Notes: generated by a model not told the origin, from the letters alone. Counted from the first letter of the stretch, positions 41,577 to 50,467 are shown. The stretch: 50,622 bases of DNA from an uncultured Clostridia bacterium (GCA_934796775.1 CAKVPH010000013.1:1-50622); one strand, 5' to 3'. Program-made: numbers and translations.

Positions 41577-42236
41577 TCACCTCCTGCTATAATTTATCCG
41601 TCTAAATTTTATATTTAAATCTGTTTGAACAAGCGCATATTTCCTTTGCAGGCTCATTCGTCTACGCCAGATCGTTGTGCGATTTACGTTCAAAAGCCGA
41701 GTTACTTCGAGATAAGTAAGCCCTGCCATATAGGCACATAACGTTTCGTTTTCAGCGGCGGTAAGTTTCATTTTTGCTATAAGCCCGTCAACGGCTGTGT
41801 AATCGTTTTTCTGCTCGTCGTCGAGTGTTGTTTCAGGTTTTGCCGTAATTCGCTCGTCAAGGCTTACTGTGTTTGCCATATAGCGTGTGTATTGCTTTTG
41901 TAAATAATTGTCGGCGCAACGATAACAAGCACTTTTAATCGTAACAACCTTTCCGTATTTCGTAGTATAGTCATCGCCGAGCTTTTCGCCTATATGTTGG
42001 CAAAGAAACAGTATTGCCTCTTGTGCAATATCGTATGCGTTTGAAAACGGCGAATAATCATCTTTGGAGCGGTTTATATCTCTTAATAGCCCTTTGTATA
42101 GATAATGCAAATCCTTGCCCGAACGGACGATTACCGTTTTAATACAGGTCAAGGCGATAACTTCGCCTGTTTTCTGTATGTTTTCTACCGAGATAACCAT
42201 ATCGTTATCTAAAATACCTTTGTTTACTTCTTTCAT
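41577..42236 (-). CDS. Sigma-70-like regulator of mobile-element type
   Basis: A 219-aa protein. A region-2-like segment (SNAYDIAQEAILFL, about residues 66-80) and a C-terminal region-4 helix-turn-helix (LTYLEVTRLLNVNRTTIWRR) suggest an alternative sigma factor or sigma-like activator, as found in clostridial integrative elements. The C-terminus is very basic. SD GGAGG precedes the ATG. It probably regulates the element; the target is unknown. Confidence 0.72.
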   Translation of the reverse strand: MKEVNKGILDNDMVISVENIQKTGEVIALTCIKTVIVRSGKDLHYLYKGLLRDINRSKDDYSPFSNAYDIAQEAILFLCQHIGEKLGDDYTTKYGKVVTIKSACYRCADNYLQKQYTRYMANTVSLDERITAKPETTLDDEQKNDYTAVDGLIAKMKLTAAENETLCAYMAGLTYLEVTRLLNVNRTTIWRRRMSLQRKYALVQTDLNIKFRRINYSRR

Positions 42237-42600
42237 TGTATTTTACCTCCGATTTACTTCGCCTTTCGGCGAAAACGGAAGTAGCACCGGGAAAAGATAG
42301 AAGTTTTTTACCTTATAGTTGGTTAGACGGAAGTCAACGAACAGCAAAAAATTTTACGTTATAATCGGCAATTTCAATGTTCTAAGTGAAAATTTTTGCC
42401 GTTGACTTATGCTTTTCGCTGTGCTACAAACGTAGACGAAAGGCGATAAATCGGACGGCAAAACGGCATAGAAAAACCGAGTGCACAGAACACTCGGTTA
42501 AAGGCTGTAATGTATTTATAGTTGGATTTTTAGTCCGAAATAATCTCTTGTATAAAATAAAACGAACTCAAGATTTTCTCTCGGGTTCGTTTTATTCTTG
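42237..42600. other. Gene-free region with inverted repeats
   Basis: Holds a bulged inverted repeat (42334-42355 with 42389-42405, TCAACG...CGTTGA around AAAATTTT), a terminator-like hairpin at 42470-42499 and another at 42560-42595. Frames here lack SD sites. Confidence 0.5.
42470..42499 (-). terminator. Minus-strand terminator
   Basis: AACCGAGTG/CACTCGGTT stem with a 7-nt loop and TTTTT on the minus strand. Confidence 0.6.
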
Positions 42601-42623
42601 TTTGGTGCGGATAAAGGGACTTG
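42601..42623 (-). repeat. Duplicated 3' end of tRNA-Leu
   Basis: A 23-nt exact copy of 42810-42832, covering the acceptor arm and CCA of tRNA-Leu. Fits an integration footprint. Confidence 0.75.
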
Positions 42624-42782
42624 GCGTTTTGCACGCCGCCCCGACAAACAGCCACACCGGGCTGTTTGGTTTGCTTTATTTTCTTTTCTGCTTTTATTTT
42701 TTCAAAAGCAAACAAGTCGGCTCTCGCCGACTTTCTCCCCCATCAAGTCCCTTTATATTTTCCTGTTCTCGCAAAAACAAAA

Positions 42783-42807
42783 AAACGGCTGATTTGCCGT
42801 CTTTTTG
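42783..42807 (-). terminator. Terminator after tRNA-Leu
   Basis: AGACGGCAAATCAGCCGT stem-loop followed by a T-run on the minus strand, directly after the tRNA. Confidence 0.65.
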
Positions 42808-42811
42808 TTTT

Positions 42812-42895
42812 TGGTGCGGATAAAGGGACTTGAACCCCCACGTCGTTGACACCAGCTCCTAAGGCTGGCGCGTCTGCCAATTCCGCCATATCCGC
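42812..42895 (-). tRNA. tRNA-Leu (anticodon UAG), CCA encoded
   Basis: Class II tRNA of 84 nt: acceptor GCGGATA/TATCCGC, anticodon stem CCAGC/GCTGG with loop CTTAGGA (anticodon TAG), long variable arm, T loop GGTTCAAGTCC, ACCA. A frequent integration target. Confidence 0.93.
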
Positions 42896-42985
42896 ACATA
42901 ATTTATCTTTCTGCATACGTTTTCTCGTACACAACTTTTTTTATTATATCCTTTCTTTTAAAATTTGTCAAACGATATTCCGCGA

Positions 42986-43630
42986 TTATTCTTTAATTGC
43001 GTTTACAAAGTCGTATGCTTTTTCTATTAATCCGGGATAATCGCGCATTTCAAGCATATCTTCGTCTACAATAGCCGATCCTACCCCAACGCCGATCGCA
43101 CCTGCGCGCAAAAAGTCCGCTGCGTTTTGCAAAGTAATTCCGCCGAACGCCAGAATGGGTATTCCTTTAAGCGGAGCAAGTACTGCTTTTAAATAGTCCG
43201 ATCCTAAAGAAGAAGCAGGGAAAAGTTTGACTATATCTGCGCCGCCGTCGCATGCGCGCTTAATTTCGGTAGGCGTTAAAGCCCCTGCAATATATAATAA
43301 GTCTTTTTTTATGCAAAAATCGGAAACTTCGGCATCGAAAACCGGCGAAACCAAAAATTTTGCACCCGCTTCATAAGCAACCCTTGCACGGTAAAGATCG
43401 GTAACCGTTCCTGCGCCGATGCACATATCTTTACTTGCGACAGAAATAAGCGTACGCAATCTTGTGGCAACAACCTGATCGTCATCGCCGCCGAAAGTAA
43501 TTTCAGCCACTCTTACGCCGCCGTCATAAAGGCTCCCGAATAAATTTACAAGCTTATAATCATTCACCCCGCGAGCTACTACAATCAATTTTTCACGTTC
43601 TATTATATCTAATATCGGTTTTTTACTCAT
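42986..43630 (-). CDS. eda: 2-keto-3-deoxy-6-phosphogluconate / 4-hydroxy-2-oxoglutarate aldolase
   Basis: A 214-aa class I aldolase of TIM-barrel fold. Glu44 (VAEITF) and the Schiff-base Lys135 (DIVKLFPAS) match the family, with phosphate-binding FGGITLQN and GVGSAIV later. It splits KDPG to pyruvate and glyceraldehyde 3-phosphate in sugar-acid catabolism. No KDG kinase or dehydratase is adjacent. It starts 12 bp after the thioredoxin-reductase-like gene. Confidence 0.9.
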   Translation of the reverse strand: MSKKPILDIIEREKLIVVARGVNDYKLVNLFGSLYDGGVRVAEITFGGDDDQVVATRLRTLISVASKDMCIGAGTVTDLYRARVAYEAGAKFLVSPVFDAEVSDFCIKKDLLYIAGALTPTEIKRACDGGADIVKLFPASSLGSDYLKAVLAPLKGIPILAFGGITLQNAADFLRAGAIGVGVGSAIVDEDMLEMRDYPGLIEKAYDFVNAIKE

Positions 43631-43642
43631 AATTCAGAATTT

Positions 43643-44551
43643 TTACAGTTTATCAACAAACTCAGCGGCAGAAACCGCAGCTATAGCTCCGTCCGAAACG
43701 GCAGTTGCAACCTGCCTTACCGCTTTTTGGCGGCAATCGCCCGCTACAAAAAAACCGGCTGTTTTTGTAGACATATCGTCGTTTGCAATAAAATACCCTT
43801 GTTTATCAAGCTCGCAAAGTTCTTTAAAGCGGCTGTTATCAGGCACTTGCCCGATAGCTACGAATGCCGCGGGAACGTTAAGTTCGCAAACTCTATCGTT
43901 TACAACGTCTTTATAAACAATTTTTTCCATTTCTGCGTTACCTTCAAACGAAAGCACCGACGTAAAAGGCAAAATGCTTACGTTTTCGCGCTCGCGCAGG
44001 CGTTTTTCAAGCACTTTATCGCCAAAAAACTTGTCGGTAAGCGTTAAAACATAAACTTTTTTGCAGATATTTGAAAGAACAACGCCGTATTGCATTGCCG
44101 TATTGCCATCGCCTATAAGAGCGACTTCTTTGCCCTTATAAAACGGACCGTCGCAAAGAGCGCAGTAATAAATGCCCTTGCCCAAAAACTGTTCTTCGCC
44201 CGGCACGCTTAAATGTTTGTGCTTTACGCCGAGCGCGGCTATAACTGCTTTACTTTCAAACTCGCCGTATGCGGTGGTTACCTTAAACGTGTTGCCGCAT
44301 TTGTTAACGTCAGTTACTTCGTCGTATTCTATTTCCGCGCCCCAGTCGGTTACCTGATTGAAAAACGCGTCTGCAAAATCGCCGCCGCTTATTTCTTTTA
44401 TCGACGGTAGATTTTCCACTTTTGGCGAGTTTGCAATCTGCCCGCCTACTGCGTCACCTTCTATTATCAAAACGGATTTACCGCTTCTTAAGGCGTAAAG
44501 CGCAGCATTCATTCCGGCTACGCCCGCACCTATTACTATTATATCGTACAT
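43643..44551 (-). CDS. Thioredoxin-reductase-like FAD/NAD(P)-disulfide oxidoreductase
   Basis: A 302-aa flavoprotein of low-molecular-weight TrxR type. FAD motif GAGVAGMNAA (8-17), redox CALC (130-133; CATC is usual), NAD(P) motif GDGNTAMQ (148-155) and C-terminal FVAGDCRQKAVRQVATA. Probably reduces thioredoxin or a related thiol carrier. Its neighbour nrdD carries a fused glutaredoxin-like domain that needs reduction, a plausible partner (inference). No trxA in the window. Confidence 0.88.
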   Translation of the reverse strand: MYDIIVIGAGVAGMNAALYALRSGKSVLIIEGDAVGGQIANSPKVENLPSIKEISGGDFADAFFNQVTDWGAEIEYDEVTDVNKCGNTFKVTTAYGEFESKAVIAALGVKHKHLSVPGEEQFLGKGIYYCALCDGPFYKGKEVALIGDGNTAMQYGVVLSNICKKVYVLTLTDKFFGDKVLEKRLRERENVSILPFTSVLSFEGNAEMEKIVYKDVVNDRVCELNVPAAFVAIGQVPDNSRFKELCELDKQGYFIANDDMSTKTAGFFVAGDCRQKAVRQVATAVSDGAIAAVSAAEFVDKL

Positions 44552-44634
44552 TTTTTATTACCTGTTTTATATCCGTATTCTTTTGCCTGACGCCATTTCA
44601 GGCTTAAACAGGGCAAAAGCCGTTTTAGTTTAAA

Positions 44635-44669
44635 AATATATGCTCGCCACAATTCAACGAGCATATATT
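44635..44669 (-). terminator. Terminator of nrdD
   Basis: A perfect 12-bp stem AATATATGCTCG/CGAGCATATATT with an 11-nt loop and a T-run on the minus strand. Confidence 0.75.
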
Positions 44670-44716
44670 ATTTTATATTAAATTTACAAATAAAGCAAAT
44701 CTTTTTGAATTATTTT

Positions 44717-47134
44717 TTACATTGCCGATTTATTGCGGAGATTTTCGTCGTAAAACTTTCTTATTTCGCCTTCTCCGCGAAGAATTATCGTTTCTCCGTC
44801 CGCCAAGGGTACGACGAGCGTGGGCGCGTTGGTTACCTTGTAAGCATTTACAAGCTCAACGTTTTCGTAACAGTCAACAACGTCGTATTTTACGCCGCCT
44901 TTATCAAAAATAGCTTTAATCGCTTTGCATCTGGGGCAAGTAGCCGTGGTGAAAAGCGTCATATTCTTAAGCGCATGAGCCGATTTTTCGGTTTTACTCT
45001 CTGAATTTTCGCCGCCCTTAAAGCACGATTTGTTAGTGGGCTTATATTCGGAATTCATAACGTCGTAAAGTTTTCTTTCTTTAAATTCCTGAGCTTTGCC
45101 GGCGTTCCAGTTCTGAACGGGACGATAATATCCGGTAATACGGCTGTAAACTTCGGTAGCTTCGCCGCAGACGGGACAAGTGTATCTTTCGCCTGAAAGA
45201 TAACCGTGCTTGCGGCATACCGAGTATGTGGGCGAAAGCGTGTAATACGGCAATTTGTAGTTTTCGGCGATCTTTCTTACCAGATTTGCAGCGGACTTCC
45301 AGTCGGGCATTTTTTCGCCTAAGAATGCGTGGAAAACCGTTCCGGAAGTGTAAAGCGTCTGCAATTCGTCCTGTACGTCGAGTGCGGAGAAAATATCATC
45401 GGTATAGCCTACGGGCAGATGCGAGCTGTTGGTATAGAACGGAGTTTCGCCCTTGGGTGCAGCCGTGATAATATCGGGAAAATCTTTTACGTCGTGCTTT
45501 GCCATTCTGTAAGAAGTGGACTCTGCGGGAGTTGCTTCAAGATTGTAAAGATCGCCGTATTCTTCCTGATAATCGGAAAGTCTGTCGCGCATGTGAGTTA
45601 AGACTTCTTTTGTGAACTGTTGCGATTCGGGAGCTGTCAAATCCTTTCTTATCCACTTGGCATTAAGGCAGGCTTCGTTCATGCCTACTAAACCTATGGT
45701 TGAAAAATGGTTTGCAAAAGTGCCTAAATAACGTTTTGTGTAAGGATAAAGTCCTGCGTCTAACAGCTTGGTTATTACCTGACGTTTAACTTTGAGCGAA
45801 CGCGCGGATATATCCATAAGTCTGTCAAGGCGTTTATAAAAATCTGCTTCGTCGGTGGACTGGTAAGCGATTCTCGGCATGTTTATAGTAACTACGCCGA
45901 CAGATCCCGTGCTTTCGCCGCTGCCGAAGAAGCCGCCCGATTTTTTGCGAAGTTCTCTTAAGTCAAGGCGCAGACGGCAGCACATGCTTCTTACGTCGCT
46001 GGGTTCCATATCGCTGTTTATATAGTTGCTGAAATACGGAGTGCCGTATTTTGCGGTCATTTCAAAAAGAAGTTTATTGTTTTCTGTTTCGGACCAGTCG
46101 AACGTGCGGGTTATTGAATACGTGGGAATAGGATACTGGAAACCTCTGCCATTGGCGTCGCCGTCTATCATGACTTCGATAAAAGCCTTGTTTACCATAT
46201 CCATTTCTTTTTTGCAGTCTTTATATTTAAAATTCATTTCCTTGCCGCCGACTATTGCGGGAAGTTCGGCAAGATCGTTAGGAACGGTCCAGTCAAGCGT
46301 TATGTTTGAAAACGGAGCCTGCGTTCCCCAACGGCTGGGTGTGTTCACGCCGTAAATAAAGGATTCAATGCACTTTTTAACCTCTTCAAACGTAAGGTTA
46401 TCTACCTTTACAAACGGAGCCAGATAGGTATCGAAAGACGAAAACGCCTGCGCGCCCGCCCATTCGTTCTGCATTATACCAAGGAAATTTACCATCTGGT
46501 TGCAAAGCGTTGCCAAGTGGCTTGCGGGAGATGACGTAATTTTGCCCGTAACGCCGCCAAGACCTTCTTTTATGAGCTGTTTTAAAGACCAGCCCGCACA
46601 ATACCCCGTGAGCATTGAAAGGTCGTGAATGTGAATTTCGGTATTTCTGTGCGCATCGGCTATTTCCTGATCGTAAATTTCGCTCAGCCAGTAGTTTGCC
46701 GTTATTGCGCCCGAGTTGCTTAAAATAAGTCCGCCTACCGAATAGGTTACGGTTGAATTTTCCTTTACGCGCCAGTCGATAGATTTAACGTAGCTGTTTA
46801 CTACTTCCTTATAATCTATAATAGTGGATTTTATGTTGCGCAATTTTTCGCGGTTTTTACGGTAAAGTATATAGCACTTTGCAACGTCGTGATAGCCGGA
46901 CTCGCTCAGAACCTTTTCTACACTGTCCTGAATGTCTTCAACCGTAACGACGCCGTCTTTTATCTTGTCAGTAAAATCCGAAGTAACTTTTAAAGTTATA
47001 AAGTCAACTACGTTTTCGTCGTATGGCTTGTTTATCGCGTCGAACGCTTTGATGATTGCCGTTTTGATCTTTGTAAAATCAAAAGGCACTTTGCTGCCGT
47101 CTCTCTTTACTACGTTGTACATGTTTTTCCTCAC
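44717..47134 (-). CDS. nrdD: Anaerobic ribonucleoside-triphosphate reductase with C-terminal glutaredoxin-like domain
   Basis: An 805-aa class III enzyme that makes dNTPs by a glycyl radical without oxygen. Order: ATP-cone (about 5-95), catalytic barrel, zinc site (Cys640, His643, Cys653, Cys656), glycyl radical RITGYYRP (Gly668), a polar linker, then a thioredoxin-fold domain (about 725-805) with CPRC (733-736) and cis-Pro TNAPT. The fused domain probably supplies or receives reducing equivalents. The activase nrdG is not adjacent in the window. Two NrdR boxes lie upstream. SD GAGG precedes the ATG. Confidence 0.94.
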   Translation of the reverse strand: MRKNMYNVVKRDGSKVPFDFTKIKTAIIKAFDAINKPYDENVVDFITLKVTSDFTDKIKDGVVTVEDIQDSVEKVLSESGYHDVAKCYILYRKNREKLRNIKSTIIDYKEVVNSYVKSIDWRVKENSTVTYSVGGLILSNSGAITANYWLSEIYDQEIADAHRNTEIHIHDLSMLTGYCAGWSLKQLIKEGLGGVTGKITSSPASHLATLCNQMVNFLGIMQNEWAGAQAFSSFDTYLAPFVKVDNLTFEEVKKCIESFIYGVNTPSRWGTQAPFSNITLDWTVPNDLAELPAIVGGKEMNFKYKDCKKEMDMVNKAFIEVMIDGDANGRGFQYPIPTYSITRTFDWSETENNKLLFEMTAKYGTPYFSNYINSDMEPSDVRSMCCRLRLDLRELRKKSGGFFGSGESTGSVGVVTINMPRIAYQSTDEADFYKRLDRLMDISARSLKVKRQVITKLLDAGLYPYTKRYLGTFANHFSTIGLVGMNEACLNAKWIRKDLTAPESQQFTKEVLTHMRDRLSDYQEEYGDLYNLEATPAESTSYRMAKHDVKDFPDIITAAPKGETPFYTNSSHLPVGYTDDIFSALDVQDELQTLYTSGTVFHAFLGEKMPDWKSAANLVRKIAENYKLPYYTLSPTYSVCRKHGYLSGERYTCPVCGEATEVYSRITGYYRPVQNWNAGKAQEFKERKLYDVMNSEYKPTNKSCFKGGENSESKTEKSAHALKNMTLFTTATCPRCKAIKAIFDKGGVKYDVVDCYENVELVNAYKVTNAPTLVVPLADGETIILRGEGEIRKFYDENLRNKSAM

Positions 47135-47349
47135 TGAATGTTATTCTTCTCTTGTTGCTTAAAAAATTTTTTCTTTTGTGTTTCGTTTGTTTTTCCGTGG
47201 TGCTTCTGTCGTATTTCTTTTGTTCTTCCGTCGCAGTATGACAAAAAGCTAAATCGCGTTTAACAGCGGACTTTTACTTAAAATAGTTTTTCACCGGTCA
47301 AAAAACCGTTTAAGGGAATAAAAAGCACCGCCGACTAAGCGTCGCTTTG
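47135..47349 (-). other. Long nrdD leader
   Basis: About 215 nt between the predicted transcription start and the ATG. I see no recognised riboswitch. A weak AAACGG...CCGGTG pairing is present near 47300. Confidence 0.4.
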
Positions 47350-47357
47350 CGAGCTAT

Positions 47358-47386
47358 ATAATAACACAGCAAAAATCTTTCGTCAA
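47358..47386 (-). promoter_or_regulatory. nrdD promoter
   Basis: TTGACG -35 (47381-47386), 17-bp spacer, TATTAT -10 (47358-47363) on the minus strand. Confidence 0.65.
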
Positions 47387-47393
47387 GCGTTTT

Positions 47394-47441
47394 ACACTAT
47401 ATATTGTGTTTGAAATTTTTGTGAAACACAATATATTGTGT
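47394..47441 (-). promoter_or_regulatory. Tandem NrdR boxes
   Basis: ACACTATATATTGTGT (47394-47409) and ACACAATATATTGTGT (47426-47441), 32 bp start to start (three helical turns), directly upstream of the -35. They match the NrdR box, the site of the nucleotide-sensing repressor of ribonucleotide reductase genes. Confidence 0.88.
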
Positions 47442-47628
47442 ATAAAATACAATTTTCTTATAATTATACAGACGCAAAAAAACACCTTTCAAACAAAAAA
47501 CAAGGGTAAAAACATAAACGCGGGAGTTTTTTTGAAAGCGTGTAAAAGAGCATAGGCAAAGGCGGCAGAAAAAGCGCAATGAAAAAAATTTTTACAGTAA
47601 AAAAATATTCACAAAATGAATAGGCCGC

Positions 47629-47700
47629 GCAACGCTGCATCTTAGTTGCCTCTTATTTGCTTTTCGCGGGAATATAATTTTACTACTCGTTTTAGCTTTT
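47629..47700. repeat. Dispersed repeat R3, copy 3
   Basis: GCAACGCTGCATCTTAG through ACTACTCGTTTTAGCTTTT. Here R3 precedes R2, unlike at 28162. Confidence 0.65.
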
Positions 47701-47708
47701 GTGAGTTT

Positions 47709-47763
47709 AAGGCTTCCCCGAATGCATGAAGCTGGCAATGCGTAGCATTGACTGAAGAGGATT
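47709..47763. repeat. Dispersed repeat R2, copy 2
   Basis: AAGGCTTCCCCGAATGCATG, central stem CAATGC/GCATTG, then ACTGAAGAGGATT. The stem differs in sequence but stays paired. Confidence 0.7.
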
Positions 47764-47836
47764 TCTTATAATTAAAGCTGCGACAAGCATAACGCTTGAC
47801 CTTGATAACATATTATAGGTTTTTTAAATAAAATAA

Positions 47837-47914
47837 TCGTAGCGGGCGGATAGTATCCGCCCGTTTTGTTTATTCAAGCTTACTTTATTGCGGGAAGATA
47901 ATATCTTCCCCTAC
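47837..47914. repeat. Paired-hairpin dispersed repeat, copy 4
   Basis: GGGCGGATAGTATCCGCCC and GGGAAGATAATATCTTCCC hairpins between CGTAG and CCCCTAC. Confidence 0.75.
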
Positions 47915-47949
47915 AATTATTTTTTTATAATGATTTAATGTTATTATTA

Positions 47950-48113
47950 GAAATCCTCTCTCGCCATCTGCGCTAACGCTTGATGCCACTTCGCCTACGC
48001 GGCGGACGCGCCCCTTTTGTCGCTTACGCGACATTTCCCCCAATTCACTGGGGGAATTTCCCCAAAAGGGGAAAGCTTATTCGTTCTCTAAGTCTTAATA
48101 ATCAACCTATAGG
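47950..48113. repeat. Cluster of small hairpins plus CCTATAGG motif
   Basis: Starts AAATCCTCTCTCGCC (related to R2), then hairpins GTCGC/GCGAC (48019-48032), TTCCCCC/GGGGGAA (48035-48056) and TTCCCC/GGGGAA (48058-48075). A TAATCAACCTATAGG motif lies at 48099-48113. More GC-rich than its surroundings. Confidence 0.6.
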
Positions 48114-48197
48114 CGCATTTTTACCTTAAAAAAATCGGTTCAAGCCGTTTTAAATAACTTGAACCGATATTTTTATTTTTTAAGTTTTTGCTATAAC

Positions 48198-50390
48198 TTA
48201 TTTGCTAAGCGTTGCGGAAGCAATTAAAACTCCGTCTGCATTGTAACAAGAAACACAAATCATCTGAGCAGCTTTAACTTTGTCAACTAAATATGCTTCG
48301 TTATTATTGGGTAAGTAATAATATTCTTTTCCGTTTAAAGTGTAAACAGTGTAAGCATATGAACCTTCGCCATAAGTTTGAGCAGTTGCCGAGCTGTTTT
48401 CTTCAACCCAAGCTTTGTCTACAAATTCACGGTTCTTTAAGGCGGTAACTATATTATTGTTTACTATGGCAGATTTTTCAATTCTTTCATTGATATTCTG
48501 AACTAACGTGCCGCCTGCCTTGTAATCTGTATACAAACCTACGGTAACAATATAATAAGCCGCATTCGGATTTTGAGAAGCAGTCAACGTAAACGTTCCG
48601 TCTGCATTTTGTGCTAATTTAAGATTTGCATCGTTAGGTCCTTGAATAAATCCGGTACTTAATGGTTCAGATATGTTTTCTGCCGTTAATTTGTTTCCGT
48701 TAAGATAAACGCTGTTTTGTTTAAAGCTATTATCTGCAGCATCGTTTTTAATTCCGTTTGCCATGTAAGAGTTCCAATAATAATTTGAAGCAATGTAAGT
48801 TGATTGAATTATACCTTTGTTTACACAGCTATTAACTTTTATTGTTACTACGCCTAAGTTTGCAGAGTTGTTACCAAGGAACATAGCAGCTTTTCCGGAT
48901 ACAAAAGTACCGCTATAAGTGCAGTTTGTATAATTTAACACAGTTATATAATTAGGATACGCATAACCCGTAAATACAGCATTATAACTGGTTGCAGCAC
49001 CGTCAGATTGGAAATCAACACTACAATCACAATCAATAAACGTTAAAGAAACGATAAGGCTTCCAGGTTCAGCATATACTACATAAGCAGCTTGGTTGCC
49101 TCTAGTAATAGAAATTTTACCGGCAAGATCTACGTTATTAAAAGTAGTATTGGTTGCATAATATACTAAATTATTTTTAATATCTGCTTTAATGTCTTTT
49201 ATTTCAGAATATCTTGTTTTATAAAACAAACGAGATCCGTCAGCGATTTTTATGCTGTGATTTGCTCCGTCAAATACAGAATAAGCCAAAGTATTAACGA
49301 CAGTTTTTACGACATATCCCGTATCATTGACGTTATGATTTGTTGACGCATCAATATCAGCAATCAATTTATAATATTTTTTGTTTTGAGCAGTACCTGC
49401 CGTTATTTTAGCTAAATGAGCGTTTTCCGAAATTAAATACGGGCTTCTTTCAGTACCTAAACCGCCTGCAAAATCAGTATTTGCTTCTACAACTTCTTCG
49501 TGTTTAGATTCTTCGGGGATAGAAGTTGATGCGTCAACGTCGGCTTTTGCAGCTTCTGTAGTAGGAGCAACTGTTCCTATTTTAGCACCATTAACCACGT
49601 CAATTATAACGGCACCCGAATTAACAGAAGAAACAAAAACAGTTCCTACTTTTGCACTTGCTGCAAGTTCGATTCTTCCTTGTTCTATAACGATATCGCC
49701 TTCTACTTCACCATTTTCGTGATAAGAAGCACGAGCTACAGCCGTGATTACAACTTTACCTGATTTACCATAGTGATATACAGTATCTGCAGGTGCGTCT
49801 ACAGTAAGTTTTCCGCCGTTAGTACGAATAACAACGTTTTTAGCTGTATCAGAAGTATTTTCATATCTGATTGCAGTTATGCCTGTATTTTCACCAACGT
49901 CAAGTCCGGTAGAGATTTTACCTATGTCGCCGTTAAAGCTATCGTCTAATACTAAATAGTTGCTGTATTTATCACTCATATCAGCGGCGTTTTTAGCAAC
50001 TTTCCAAAGGTTTACGTCTTTGGTTTCTTTAGTGGTATTATCACGGTAAACGTAGTCGCCGTCTTTATTTTTGAGCAAGAAACGGTTATTTAAACTATCC
50101 CACAAAATTTCGCCTGAACTACGCGGAGTAAGTTTATCTACAAGATATCCTTTTTTAGCCATTGCAGCTAAAGCTTCGGTCATGGTAGCGGGAGTGCCGT
50201 TTGCAGCTTCGTCTTCGACGAGCGCAGTATTAAGTAATCTTACGGTAGCCATATCGTTGGTTTCCTTTGCTTCTTCAACAAAGCAACCGATAGTAGGAAT
50301 AAGTATTGCAGAAAGTACTGCAATTACTGCAACTACAATAACTAGTTCTACCAAGGTAAAACCTTTCTTTTTAAGGTTTTTGGTTTGCAT
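48198..50390 (-). CDS. Giant type IV pilin-like protein (paralogue 2)
   Basis: A 730-aa protein with basic leader ending at Gly10, then FTLVELVIVVAVIAV with Glu15, a prepilin peptidase substrate. Residues to about 210 are nearly the same as in the protein at 25206, including NDMATVRLLN and LDDSFNGDIG. The C-terminal part is unrelated: GLGTERSPYLISENAHLAKI near 315 and FDGANHSIKI near 370 resemble beta-rich surface repeats, followed by strands spaced like a beta-solenoid. The pair looks like one anchor with exchangeable tips. SD AAGGAG precedes the ATG. No pilus assembly genes are visible. Confidence 0.85.
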   Translation of the reverse strand: MQTKNLKKKGFTLVELVIVVAVIAVLSAILIPTIGCFVEEAKETNDMATVRLLNTALVEDEAANGTPATMTEALAAMAKKGYLVDKLTPRSSGEILWDSLNNRFLLKNKDGDYVYRDNTTKETKDVNLWKVAKNAADMSDKYSNYLVLDDSFNGDIGKISTGLDVGENTGITAIRYENTSDTAKNVVIRTNGGKLTVDAPADTVYHYGKSGKVVITAVARASYHENGEVEGDIVIEQGRIELAASAKVGTVFVSSVNSGAVIIDVVNGAKIGTVAPTTEAAKADVDASTSIPEESKHEEVVEANTDFAGGLGTERSPYLISENAHLAKITAGTAQNKKYYKLIADIDASTNHNVNDTGYVVKTVVNTLAYSVFDGANHSIKIADGSRLFYKTRYSEIKDIKADIKNNLVYYATNTTFNNVDLAGKISITRGNQAAYVVYAEPGSLIVSLTFIDCDCSVDFQSDGAATSYNAVFTGYAYPNYITVLNYTNCTYSGTFVSGKAAMFLGNNSANLGVVTIKVNSCVNKGIIQSTYIASNYYWNSYMANGIKNDAADNSFKQNSVYLNGNKLTAENISEPLSTGFIQGPNDANLKLAQNADGTFTLTASQNPNAAYYIVTVGLYTDYKAGGTLVQNINERIEKSAIVNNNIVTALKNREFVDKAWVEENSSATAQTYGEGSYAYTVYTLNGKEYYYLPNNNEAYLVDKVKAAQMICVSCYNADGVLIASATLSK

Positions 50391-50423
50391 AAAAGTTTCT
50401 CCTTTTTAAAATAATGTTTTATT

Positions 50424-50455
50424 ACTAAACGAGTTTTTACTCGTATTAGTTCAAA
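50424..50455 (-). promoter_or_regulatory. Conserved leader hairpin of pilin-like gene 2
   Basis: Same ACUAAUACGAG/CUCGUUUAGU stem as in gene 1, with loop UAAAAA, close to the SD. Confidence 0.55.
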
Positions 50456-50467
50456 TGAAATGTTTAA

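Noticed and set aside
42386..42833. Several overlapping frames around the tRNA-Leu fragments
   Set aside because: They read through tRNA sequence and terminators in several frames and lack SD sites; the apparent repeat in two products comes from the duplicated tRNA end.
47397..47579. 60-codon minus-strand frame over the NrdR boxes
   Set aside because: It overlaps the nrdD promoter and operator, has no SD and an unlikely Phe/Cys-rich product.
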